Shown: in pieces, positions 1-7,192 of the stretch
Layout: each line of letters starts with the position of its first letter
Numbering within the stretch: position 1 is the stretch's first letter
NCBI GenBank assembly: GCA_934096815.1
Contig: CAKOMY010000002.1
Span: 1-64,000 of the forward strand
Direction of reading: 5' to 3'
Length of the DNA: 64,000 bases
DNA from: an uncultured Bacilli bacterium
GTDB taxonomy: Bacteria > Bacillota_I > Bacilli_A > RF39 > UBA660
The notes under the pieces: generated by a model
Told to the model about the DNA's origin: nothing
The model's database searches: none
The model's input: the letters and a program-made list of their open reading frames with translations, nothing else
Program-made: the position numbers and the translations under genes

Positions 1-1218
1 GGCAAAAGTAGTTTGTTAATATCAAAAGATATTCAACCAAGTAGTAAGATAATAATAGATAAAACATTCACATTAACGGGAACAAATACAACTAGTGGAC
101 TAGTAATGCCATATAAGGTAGGAATAAAATACACAAATGGATTTAGTAATGGACAATTACATTATTATTTAAAGAGAACAAATCAAAATGCAAATATCAC
201 AAGTAATTTAATAGGAACAAGTAATCAAACAATACCAGGAAATACAACGGATACTGGATATACCAGTGGAATCTTTATAAAAAATAATACTGAAAGTTAC
301 TTAGAACTAGCAACTGGAGAATTTAAAGCAGGAACGTCAAATCAAACAGTTACTTTTAATTTAAAACTACAATTTCCCGATACAGGTATAAATCAAGATA
401 GTGAAAAAGGAGCTACATTTAATGGTGAAATAGTTGTAAATTATGAAAATGAAACAGGAGTAGATTATATAACAAAATTATATAATGAAGATAAAGAAAA
501 TAATGGATTACTAATGGATGATACTAAAGATGCAAATATTAGATATAGTGGAAGTAATCCGAACAACTATGTTGAATTTGGCAACAATGGCAGATTATGT
601 AGAATAATTGGAATATTTAATGTAACTGATTCAAAAGGAGTAACAAGTCAAAAACTAAAAATTGTTAGAAATGAAATTATAGGAAGAATTGCCTTAGATT
701 CAAATGAAAATAATAATTGGGAAACAGCATCGTTAAATAGCTATTTAAATGGTGATAATTATTTAAATAAATTAAAAGACTCAGATAAAATTGCGATTGT
801 AAAATGGAAGTTAGGTGGGGTTAGTACTAGTACATTATCTCTTCAAAATTTTTATGAAATGGAATTAAGTAATAATGTTTATGGTAGTAATTCTAAATCA
901 TGGGATGGAAAAGTTGGACTTATATATGCATCCGATTATGGCTATGCTTCAACAAACGAAGAATGTAAAAAAATATTGAATAATGAAGATTGTAAAAATG
1001 ACAATTGGTTATTTAAAAATTCTAATACAAATATATGGACAATTACCCATAATTCAAATAGAAGCGATGCAAACATGATGATTACACCTAAAGGGAGTGT
1101 TGGTTATACTTTAACCAAATATGTAAATGATGTATATCCAACATTATATCTTTTATCAAATGTTAAAATAATTGATGGAAGTGGTACATCAGTTGATCCT
1201 TATAAATTATCTTTATAA
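1..1218 (+). CDS. Modular surface protein, 5' end outside the window
   Basis: The reading frame is open from base 1, so the gene starts upstream and roughly the first 50 residues (signal/anchor region) are missing. What remains matches the other four family members at 19240, 32840, 34443 and 36384. First comes a beta-rich domain with the family blocks SKDIQPS, TFTLTGTNTTSG and LQFPDTG-NQDSEKG, ending in EIVVNYE. After it comes a second domain with RIIGIFNVTD, GLIYASDYGYAS, NWLF and PTLYLL. I read the first part as a TasA/camelysin-like beta-sandwich and the second as a DUF6273/C-type-lectin-like domain; both are family-level inferences from memory. Its C-terminal coding DNA is AT-rich like the rest of the window, unlike the members at 19240 and 36384. 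Confidence 0.75.
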   Translation, partial: GKSSLLISKDIQPSSKIIIDKTFTLTGTNTTSGLVMPYKVGIKYTNGFSNGQLHYYLKRTNQNANITSNLIGTSNQTIPGNTTDTGYTSGIFIKNNTESYLELATGEFKAGTSNQTVTFNLKLQFPDTGINQDSEKGATFNGEIVVNYENETGVDYITKLYNEDKENNGLLMDDTKDANIRYSGSNPNNYVEFGNNGRLCRIIGIFNVTDSKGVTSQKLKIVRNEIIGRIALDSNENNNWETASLNSYLNGDNYLNKLKDSDKIAIVKWKLGGVSTSTLSLQNFYEMELSNNVYGSNSKSWDGKVGLIYASDYGYASTNEECKKILNNEDCKNDNWLFKNSNTNIWTITHNSNRSDANMMITPKGSVGYTLTKYVNDVYPTLYLLSNVKIIDGSGTSVDPYKLSL

Positions 1219-1219
1219 T

Positions 1220-1250
1220 AGTTATGCTTTATTAATACATAACTTTTTTT
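1220..1250 (+). terminator. Terminator after surface protein gene
   Basis: GTTATG (1221-1226) pairs with CATAAC (1238-1243) and is followed by seven T. The stem is short but sits directly behind the stop codon. Confidence 0.55.
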
Positions 1251-1344
1251 ATTATTTGTTACAAAAAATAGAACAAAATTAAAAATTGTGATAAAATTTG
1301 TTTATAAAGGTTGTTTAAAACTTTAATGTGGAAGGAGATAAAAC

Positions 1345-2631
1345 ATGATTGATATAAAATTAATTAGAGAAAATCGTGAATTAGTAAAAGAAAATATAAA
1401 AAAGAAATTTCAAGATGAAAAACTTGGTTTAGTTGATGAGGTTTATGATCTTGATAAAGAGGTTAGAGAAGCTAAACTTAAAGGCGATAATTTAAGAAGT
1501 GAAAAAAATAATCTATCTAAAAGTATTGGTGTTCTTTTAAAAGATGGTAAAAAGGATGAAGTTGAAGAAGTTAAAAAGAAAATAAGTGATATGGATGCTC
1601 AAATTAAGATATTAGAGATATCTGAAGAGAAGAAGAATAATCTTATTAAAGAAAAGATGATGGTTATTCCTAATATTATTGATGAATCTGTTCCAATTGG
1701 TAAAGATGATAGTGAAAATGTTGAGGTTGAAAGATTTGGAGATCCTGTTGTTCCAAACTATGAAATACCTTATCATGCAGATATTATCAGTGCAGTAGGT
1801 GGTATGGATAAAGAATCAGCAGGTCGAACAAGTGGTGAAGGATTCTATTATTTGTTAGGTGATATAGCAAGATTACATGAAGCAATGATTGCTTATGCTA
1901 GAGATTATATGATAAATAAAGGATTTACTTATGCTATTCCGCCATTTATGATTCATGCTGATGTAGTAACTGGTGTTATGTCTTTTCCAGAAATGGAAGC
2001 TATGATGTATAAAATTGAAGGAGAAGATCTATATTTAATTGGTACATCTGAACATTCAATGATTGGTAGATTTAAAGGACAAATGGTTAAAAAAGAAGAA
2101 TTACCAATTAGAATGACAAGTTATTCACCTTGCTTTAGAAAAGAAGGTGGATCTCATGGACTAGAAGAAAGAGGTTTATACCGAGTTCATCAATTTGAAA
2201 AACAAGAAATGATTGTTTTATGTGAACCAGAAAAATCTATGGAAGAATACAATAAAATGTGGAAATATACTGTTGAAGTATTTAGAAATATGGATGTTCC
2301 AGTAAGACAACTTGAATGTTGTTCTGGAGATTTAGCAGATTTAAAAGTTAAATCATGTGATATTGAAGCATGGAGTCCTAGACAAAAGAAATATTTTGAG
2401 GTAGGATCTTGTTCTAATTTAGGAGATGCTCAAGCAAGAAGATTAGGAATTCGTGTTAAAGGTGATAATGGTAATTATTATTTACATACACTTAATAATA
2501 CAGTTTTAGCAACCCCACGTGGATTAATTGCAGTTGTAGAAAACAACTATAATGAAGATGGAAGTATTAATATTCCTAAAGTATTACAACCATACATGGG
2601 AGGATTGGAAAAAATAGTTCCAAAAAATTAA
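1345..2631 (+). CDS. serS: Seryl-tRNA synthetase
   Basis: This 428-residue cytoplasmic class II enzyme charges tRNA-Ser with serine using ATP. The N-terminal ~110 residues form the helical tRNA-binding arm (charged heptads around residues 30-105). The catalytic core shows motif 2 as FRKEGGSHGLEERGLYRVHQF and motif 3 near ATPRGLIAVVENN. Length is normal for the family. An AAGGAG-type ribosome site (GGAAGGAG) precedes the ATG. The gene stands alone between two terminators, so it is probably monocistronic. No T-box was seen upstream, in contrast with thrS in the same window. Confidence 0.97.
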   Translation: MIDIKLIRENRELVKENIKKKFQDEKLGLVDEVYDLDKEVREAKLKGDNLRSEKNNLSKSIGVLLKDGKKDEVEEVKKKISDMDAQIKILEISEEKKNNLIKEKMMVIPNIIDESVPIGKDDSENVEVERFGDPVVPNYEIPYHADIISAVGGMDKESAGRTSGEGFYYLLGDIARLHEAMIAYARDYMINKGFTYAIPPFMIHADVVTGVMSFPEMEAMMYKIEGEDLYLIGTSEHSMIGRFKGQMVKKEELPIRMTSYSPCFRKEGGSHGLEERGLYRVHQFEKQEMIVLCEPEKSMEEYNKMWKYTVEVFRNMDVPVRQLECCSGDLADLKVKSCDIEAWSPRQKKYFEVGSCSNLGDAQARRLGIRVKGDNGNYYLHTLNNTVLATPRGLIAVVENNYNEDGSINIPKVLQPYMGGLEKIVPKN

Positions 2632-2650
2632 TAAGTTTTGGGATTTTTTT
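2620..2650 (+). terminator. serS terminator overlapping the stop codon
   Basis: CCAAAA (2620-2625) pairs with TTTTGG (2636-2641), and GATTTTTTT follows. The left arm lies in the last codons of serS. Confidence 0.65.
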
Positions 2651-2672
2651 ATTTATAATAAGATATTTTAAC

Positions 2673-2700
2673 TTGACTTAATCTTAAATCATGCTACTAT
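2673..2700 (+). promoter_or_regulatory. Promoter for the amidoligase cluster
   Basis: TTGACT (2673-2678) and TACTAT (2695-2700) are separated by 16 bases, in the gap between the serS terminator and the next start codon. Confidence 0.55.
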
Positions 2701-2725
2701 ATGTGTTGAGAAAAAGGGATAGTAT

Positions 2726-3556
2726 ATGATTAATCAAGATTTTAATGAATTAATTAATTCTAATATTGATAAGTGTAATTATATTATTAAGTTTAGGTAT
2801 TTATATAATATTAAGAGTTTTATTGTCTATTTATTAATTAAAAGTGGAATTATGTTGGATTATGCATATCCATTTATCTTGGCCACTTTAATAACGTTGA
2901 ATTTAAAAATGTATAAACAAAATATTCCTTTTGTAAAGGATACAGTATTAGAAAAGACAAGTCTTGAAAGATTATATCAAACTAATATTAATGAAGTATC
3001 TGTAAGTTATGGTGATAAGAATAAATATGATTACACGAGTGTTGTGTATAATAGTGCATGGTATGAGAACGCTGATGGAACTTTTAGTAGAGAAGAAATA
3101 TTGTTTAGTTGTAATAATAACATGATTAATAATTTGAATATAAGTGATATTATTTATTCTGATTATGAAAGTTTATGTAATCTATTTATGGTTGAAGAAG
3201 AAAAAGTTATTACAAAAAAGGTTAAAGATAACAAATATGATAAAGATTGTGTATATGTTGCAATTCATGAAATGGCTTTAGTTACAAGAGAAGAAACTTT
3301 TGAAGAAAACAGTTATTATTCATTGATATTTGTTATATTGGTATTGTTAGAGGGTTTTGGTATAAAAAAGCTTGATAGTATTTTTGTAAAAAGACATATT
3401 AGAACTAAATTAGAAGAGTTGGCATTAGAACCTATTTTGTATACGAAAAATGATATAGAAAGATTAAAAATAATTATTGAAAATCAAAAATCTAATTTAG
3501 AGTTTATTAATGGTGATAAAAATAGAAATAAACCTAAAATAAAAATTAATAGGTGA
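2726..3556 (+). CDS. Membrane protein of unknown function, beside amidoligase
   Basis: I do not recognise this 276-residue protein. It has a hydrophobic stretch near residues 37-60 and a second near 197-212. The ~135 residues between them are polar and rich in charged and Tyr/Asn residues. A cytoplasmic-looking basic tail (KNRNKPKIKINR) ends it. The sequence GGGA precedes the ATG. Its stop codon sits inside the ribosome site of the following amidoligase gene, so the two are translationally coupled. The natural inference is a membrane partner or substrate-presenting protein for the amidoligase. Confidence 0.7.
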   Translation: MINQDFNELINSNIDKCNYIIKFRYLYNIKSFIVYLLIKSGIMLDYAYPFILATLITLNLKMYKQNIPFVKDTVLEKTSLERLYQTNINEVSVSYGDKNKYDYTSVVYNSAWYENADGTFSREEILFSCNNNMINNLNISDIIYSDYESLCNLFMVEEEKVITKKVKDNKYDKDCVYVAIHEMALVTREETFEENSYYSLIFVILVLLEGFGIKKLDSIFVKRHIRTKLEELALEPILYTKNDIERLKIIIENQKSNLEFINGDKNRNKPKIKINR

Positions 3557-3561
3557 ATAAA

Positions 3562-4554
3562 ATGGAAAAAAGATTATTTAATGATAATATTAACGATATG
3601 TTTTCTGAATTTAGTGTTGAAGATATAAAAATGTTATATAGTGAACTTTTAAATTTTTATTTAAAATATAGAGATAGTTTAGGTTTGCCATCTAGTATAA
3701 CTTTTGGAATTGAAATAGAATATGAATATTTACTTAAACATATTGTAGATAATTATATTGGAAAGGAATTAAAAGGTTGGATTTCAAAAACTGATGCTTC
3801 ATTAGTGTGTGGTGGAGAGATAACTTCACCTGTGATGAGAGATGAAAAAAATAGATGGAATGAATTACAAAAAATATGTAGCTATTTAAGAAATAGGCAA
3901 GCTGTAACAAATTTAAGAGCTGGTGGACATGTACATATTGGAGCAAAAATATTAGATGATCATATTGAAGCTTGGAAAACTTTTTTAAAGTTATATATTT
4001 GTTATGAACATGTATTATTTAGATTTGGATACGGGGATAAATTGGAATCTAGAAAGAATTTAAAAGAATATGCTAAGCCAGTGTCAATGAATTTGTTTAA
4101 TCAATTAGAATATATAGAATGTTCAAAAAAATTAGAACATCTTCATTATGCTTTAGAAAGTAAAGGACATTATGACGCTATAAGCTTTAAACATATTGTT
4201 TTTAATGAATCATATTCCTATAGATTTCATACTATTGAATTTAGGTTTCCTAATGCTTCTACTAATGAGATTATTTGGCAAAATAATATAAACGTATTTA
4301 CAAAAATGATTTTAGTATCTTTAAATGGAACTATTAATAAAGAATTTTTAGATTATAAATTACAGCAAATTAAATCTATTGGTGAAAATAAATATAGATA
4401 TGACTTAATTTATGTTGAAGATGCTTTAGAGTTTGCTGATTTGGTATTTGATAATAATTTGGATAAAATGTATTTTTTAAGACAATATTTTAAAAATTTT
4501 GAAGTTGATTTAGGTAAAAATTATGCTAAATCGATTAAAAAATTCACTTTATGA
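3562..4554 (+). CDS. Amidoligase-family enzyme
   Basis: A 330-residue protein with hallmarks of the putative amidoligase family (glutamine-synthetase/gamma-glutamyl-cysteine-ligase fold). These are FGIEIEYE near residues 45-52, DASLVCGGEITSPV near 75-88, AGGHVHIG near 118-125 and the RFHTIEFRFPNAS strand near 220. The Glu and His residues in these blocks are the expected metal/ATP ligands. Family members are thought to form amide bonds on peptides, amines or cell-wall precursors; the substrate here is unknown. I chose ATG 3562 over GTG 3553 because AGGTGA lies 5 bases before it. Neighbours on both sides are membrane proteins, which suggests envelope-associated modification. Confidence 0.75.
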   Translation: MEKRLFNDNINDMFSEFSVEDIKMLYSELLNFYLKYRDSLGLPSSITFGIEIEYEYLLKHIVDNYIGKELKGWISKTDASLVCGGEITSPVMRDEKNRWNELQKICSYLRNRQAVTNLRAGGHVHIGAKILDDHIEAWKTFLKLYICYEHVLFRFGYGDKLESRKNLKEYAKPVSMNLFNQLEYIECSKKLEHLHYALESKGHYDAISFKHIVFNESYSYRFHTIEFRFPNASTNEIIWQNNINVFTKMILVSLNGTINKEFLDYKLQQIKSIGENKYRYDLIYVEDALEFADLVFDNNLDKMYFLRQYFKNFEVDLGKNYAKSIKKFTL

Positions 4555-4562
4555 ACAAATGA

Positions 4563-4591
4563 TTGATTTTTTCTTGATATTTTGCTATAAT
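4563..4591 (+). promoter_or_regulatory. Promoter for the 4612 gene
   Basis: TTGATT (4563-4568), 17 bases, TATAAT (4586-4591) with an extended -10 TGC just before it. The expected start site leaves a very short leader before AAGGGG and ATG 4612. Confidence 0.7.
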
Positions 4592-4611
4592 ACGTGCATC
4601 AAGGGGAAATT

Positions 4612-5259
4612 ATGAAATATAAAATTTTTGGATTAGATCCAGATAAAATAATAAGGAAATATGTAATAAAAAATAATCATATAGTTGTTATATTTTTAGC
4701 TGGTAATAAACAAGTAATTCCTTATACTAAAGATAATGAGTTAACTTTAATTAACGAAATGACTAAACAAGCATTAATGAGGGAAAATGATTTTTTTAAT
4801 GATGAAATAGATATAAAACCGGATATTTTTGGAGAAATATTTTCAACGACGGAAATTTTGATGTATATCAATTTTTTAAATAATATTGGAGATAAAATGA
4901 CAGCATCAGATATGTCAAATATTATTTTAAATTGTTATTATTATTTTGGAATAGTGGGATTGTCTTTTTATTCTTTATTAGCAGTTGTGGGCGTAATATC
5001 AATTATAAAAAAGAATAAAAAGATAGAAGATAATATAAAATATCGATTGTATTTAAGCATGAAGCAAGAATTAGAACAATATAAAGATTTAATATTACCA
5101 AATGGCTTAAATTTAAAAGATAGATTGAATATTAATACTTTGGATTCATTAAGTTCTTCTGAATTAAGAAAAATATTAAGTTATGTTAGTTCACAGATTG
5201 AGGAAAATAAAATGAATCAAGAAAAAAATTTATTATATAACACTGAGAAACATTTTTGA
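4612..5259 (+). CDS. Small membrane protein of unknown function
   Basis: A 215-residue protein starting MKYKIFGLD. ATG 4612 is preferred over GTG 4594 because AAGGGG lies 7 bases before it. The first ~60 residues look like a small soluble beta-rich domain. A hydrophobic segment near residues 105-130 is probably one membrane span, followed by a lysine-rich linker and a helical C-terminal region. It has its own strong promoter. The sequence right after it (5276-5850) is a decayed paralogue, so this locus underwent tandem duplication. I do not recognise the family. Confidence 0.7.
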   Translation: MKYKIFGLDPDKIIRKYVIKNNHIVVIFLAGNKQVIPYTKDNELTLINEMTKQALMRENDFFNDEIDIKPDIFGEIFSTTEILMYINFLNNIGDKMTASDMSNIILNCYYYFGIVGLSFYSLLAVVGVISIIKKNKKIEDNIKYRLYLSMKQELEQYKDLILPNGLNLKDRLNINTLDSLSSSELRKILSYVSSQIEENKMNQEKNLLYNTEKHF

Positions 5260-5275
5260 TTTTGGTGTTTACTTT

Positions 5276-5850
5276 GCATATTATGTATGTTATGTTCATA
5301 TCCGTTTGGAGAAATGTTCCTATGAAATACGAAATTAGAGGGGTATAAAAGAAGAGACAATTAAAAGTTATGAGATAGATGAAGATAAGTTAATATTTGT
5401 ATATTTAGGTTGACAAACTGAATTTTTATCGTATTCAAAAGAAAGGAAAAATTTTATTATTCATAAAATGATTTGTCAGGCAGAAATTAGAGATAGGTTA
5501 TTATTATGTTATATGTTTTATTAAGTATTAGTTATTTATATGTATTGTATATTAATGAACATATAACTTATGGTTTTACGAAAAGTGCTGAAAATTATTC
5601 ATCTTGGTTACACTTTGTTTTTGTTTTGGAATTACTATAGTTTGGGTAATAAGCAATAATTTAATGATTTTAAAAAATATCATGTTTTTTAGATAATATT
5701 GATCTTCTAAGTATGAGTGATGATATTATAATGTTTAATGATACAATATTAATGGAAATTAATGCATTAGATTCATATATATTATCAGAAGTAAATGATA
5801 TGATTAATATTCTTAAAAATGGAAAATCAGGAAGTGAAAAGCATTATTAA
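5276..5850 (+). pseudogene. Decayed tandem paralogue of the 4612 gene
   Basis: An ATG at 5322 opens with MKYEIRG, mirroring MKYKIFG of the intact gene, but stops at once. In a shifted frame the sequence continues as IKSYEIDEDKLIFVYLG, stop, then QTEFLSYSKERKNF and KMICQAEIRD. This tracks the order of the intact protein (IRKYVIKNNHIVVIFLAG, KQVIPYTKDNE, EMTKQALMRE). A further hydrophobic stretch and a C-terminal helix-like piece follow, broken by more stops. At least one frameshift and several nonsense changes make it non-functional. Confidence 0.7.
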
Positions 5851-5874
5851 AAAATAACGAGAAAGCGTTATTTT
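5851..5874 (+). terminator. Hairpin upstream of toxin cassette 1
   Basis: AAAATAACG and CGTTATTTT form a 9-bp stem around a 6-base loop. The right arm ends in T4, so it may terminate transcription coming from the pseudogene side. Cassettes 2 and 3 keep only a short TACG-N6-CGTA palindrome at the same place. Confidence 0.45.
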
Positions 5875-5879
5875 AATAC

Positions 5880-5909
5880 TTGACTTGTATTAAATACATT
5901 TGATAGACT
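5880..5909 (+). promoter_or_regulatory. Promoter, toxin cassette 1
   Basis: TTGACT (5880-5885), 18 bases, TAGACT (5904-5909). The same pair recurs in the other two cassettes with 17-base spacing. Confidence 0.7.
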
Positions 5910-5916
5910 AAAGTTC

Positions 5917-6142
5917 AGGAACAACTAATTGTTTTGGTGGTTACTACTAAATTTCAAAATGAAAGATGGTGGTAGTTATGAGTAAAAAGATGTTATATTA
6001 TATAATAATCAATTTATTTGTAATAATTATTTTATTAATTACATTACTTTTTAAAGTAATTAACTAATAAAAAAACCAAAACTCAGGGGTTTTGGAGATA
6101 CTAAATTGGTAATCACCTAACCTACGAAAATTAGATGTTCCT
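5917..6142 (+). promoter_or_regulatory. 5'-3' pairing elements of cassette 1 mRNA
   Basis: AGGAACAACTAATT (5917-5930) is complementary at 13 of 14 positions to AATTAGATGTTCCT (6129-6142). GGTGGTTAC (5936-5944) pairs with GTAATCACC (6109-6117) over 9 bp with one G-U. The same two pairings exist in cassette 2 (6275-6288 with 6490-6503; 6294-6302 with 6471-6479) and cassette 3 (6635-6648 with 6849-6862; 6654-6662 with 6829-6837). Locally, TGGTTACTACTA (5938-5949) can instead pair with TGGTGGTAGTTA (5967-5978), masking the ribosome site and reaching the A of the start codon. Confidence 0.65.
5978..6067 (+). CDS. 29-residue hydrophobic peptide, cassette 1 (candidate type I toxin)
   Basis: The peptide begins MSKKMLYY and ends LLFKVIN: a positively charged N-terminus, about 20 Ile/Leu/Val/Phe residues in one membrane span, and a lysine near the end. 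GGTGG lies 5 bases before the ATG. Length, composition and the tightly structured leader fit membrane-acting toxins of type I toxin-antitoxin systems. The three copies differ only by conservative changes among hydrophobic residues, which argues the peptide is translated and selected. No family member is recognised and no antitoxin RNA could be identified with certainty. A TATAAT on the minus strand inside the ORF is one possible antisense start. Confidence 0.7.
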   Translation: MSKKMLYYIIINLFVIIILLITLLFKVIN

Positions 6143-6237
6143 TTTTTATTTTATGTAAGTTTTGCTTACATATTCATAATATCAAATTTTTAATTTTTTT
6201 ACAATATATCTTTTTACGAAAAAGCGTATATTTATTC

Positions 6238-6266
6238 TTGACTATTATTAGTACTTTTGATAGACT
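6238..6266 (+). promoter_or_regulatory. Promoter, toxin cassette 2
   Basis: TTGACT (6238-6243), 17 bases, TAGACT (6261-6266). Confidence 0.7.
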
Positions 6267-6335
6267 AAGGTTTTAGGAACAACTAATTGTTTTGGTGGTT
6301 ACTACTAAATTTCAAAAAGAAAGATGGTGGTAGTT

Positions 6336-6425
6336 ATGAGTAAAAAGATGTTATATTATATAATAGTCAATTTATTTATAATAATTATTTTATTAATTAC
6401 ATTACTATTTAAAGTAATTAACTAA
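6336..6425 (+). CDS. 29-residue hydrophobic peptide, cassette 2 (candidate type I toxin)
   Basis: Same length as cassette 1, with I11V and V15I as the only residue changes seen. The leader, the GGTGG ribosome site and the masking hairpin are retained. On the opposite strand TTGACT and TATAAT occur within this ORF but only 4 bases apart, so they do not form a normal promoter together. Confidence 0.7.
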   Translation: MSKKMLYYIIVNLFIIIILLITLLFKVIN

Positions 6426-6597
6426 TAAAAAAACCAAAACTCAGGGGGTTTTGGTGATTTAACCTAAAAGGTAACCATCTTAACTTCCAAATTAGATGTT
6501 CCTTTTTATTTTATGTAAGTTTTGCTTACATATTTATAATATCAAATTTTTGATTTTTTTACAATATATCTTTTTACGAAAAAACGTATATTTTTCC

Positions 6598-6626
6598 TTG
6601 ACTAGTATTAGTACTTTTGATAGACT
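6598..6626 (+). promoter_or_regulatory. Promoter, toxin cassette 3
   Basis: TTGACT (6598-6603), 17 bases, TAGACT (6621-6626). Confidence 0.7.
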
Positions 6627-6695
6627 AAGGTTTTAGGAACAACTAATTGTTTTGGTGGTTACTACTAAATTTCAAAATGAAAGATGGTGGTAGTT

Positions 6696-6785
6696 ATGAG
6701 TAAAAAGATGTTATATTATATAATAATCAATTTATTCATAATAATTATTTTATTAATTATATTACTATTTAAAGTAATTAACTAA
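6696..6785 (+). CDS. 29-residue hydrophobic peptide, cassette 3 (candidate type I toxin)
   Basis: Same layout as cassettes 1 and 2. Changes from cassette 1 are V15I and T22I, again hydrophobic or small replacements inside the predicted span. The charged N-terminal MSKK and C-terminal FKVIN are constant in all three copies. Confidence 0.7.
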   Translation: MSKKMLYYIIINLFIIIILLIILLFKVIN

Positions 6786-7004
6786 TAAAAAAACCAAAAC
6801 TCAGGGGGTTTTGGTGAACCTAAAATTGGTAACCATCTAAAACTTCCAAATTAGATGTTCCTTTTTATTTTATGTAAGTCTTGCTTACATATTCATAATA
6901 TCAAATTTTTATTTTTTTTACAATAAGTTTGAAAGACATATTGCTAAAATAAATAAAAAGTGATAAATTAATTAAGAAATCAGTGATAAAGGACATGATT
7001 ATTA

Positions 7005-7170
7005 GTTAACAAATTATAGAGAGTAAGTGGGTGGTGGAAACTTATGGAGTTGTTAATAATTACTACCTTTGGAGAGATATAATAATATCCGAGTTATTCC
7101 CGTTAAGAATTAGAAAAAAGATAAATCAAGGATGGTACCGTCATTAGACGCCTGTTACTATCCTTTTTTT
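7005..7170 (+). promoter_or_regulatory. T-box riboswitch upstream of thrS
   Basis: The leader carries the T-box core TGGTACCG at 7133-7140, which binds the free CCA end of uncharged tRNA. Next is a terminator whose left arm (from GGATGGTA) pairs with ATCC at 7159-7163 ahead of T7. Upstream are a stem I-like region (GAGAGTAAGTGGGTGG) and the sequence ACTACCTTTGG near 7060, where ACC or ACT could serve as the threonine specifier. Low charged tRNA-Thr should favour the antiterminator and raise thrS expression. A possible promoter is TTGCTA (6941-6946), 17 bases, TAAATT (6964-6969). Confidence 0.85.
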
Positions 7171-7192
7171 GTTAAAGAAAGAAGGAAGAAAA

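Larger units (their letters stand above)
5851..6920 (+). repeat. Three tandem ~360-bp cassettes, each with promoter, structured leader, 29-aa ORF and 3' structure
   Basis: Units run about 5851-6200, 6201-6560 and 6561-6920; the three start codons are 358 and 360 bases apart. Each unit has a TTGACT/TAGACT promoter, the leader block AGGAACAACTAATTG, a GGTGG ribosome site, a 29-codon hydrophobic ORF, a CCAAAAC/GTTTTGG hairpin, the block AATTAGATGTTCCT followed by T-runs, and a TATGTAAG/CTTACATA hairpin. Nucleotide differences between units fall mainly in spacers. This organisation resembles tandem type I toxin arrays such as ldr or ibs of Escherichia coli, without evident sequence relationship. 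Confidence 0.9.

Noticed and set aside
6076..6095. CCAAAAC/GTTTTGG hairpin as the toxin-cassette terminator
   Set aside because: The stem is followed by AGATA rather than a T-run; the later T-runs after GTTCC or after the TATGTAAG hairpin are better termination points.
6336..6425. Minus-strand promoter for an antitoxin RNA inside the peptide ORF
   Set aside because: TTGACT and TATAAT are present but only 4 bases apart; alone, a TATAAT in such AT-rich DNA is weak evidence.
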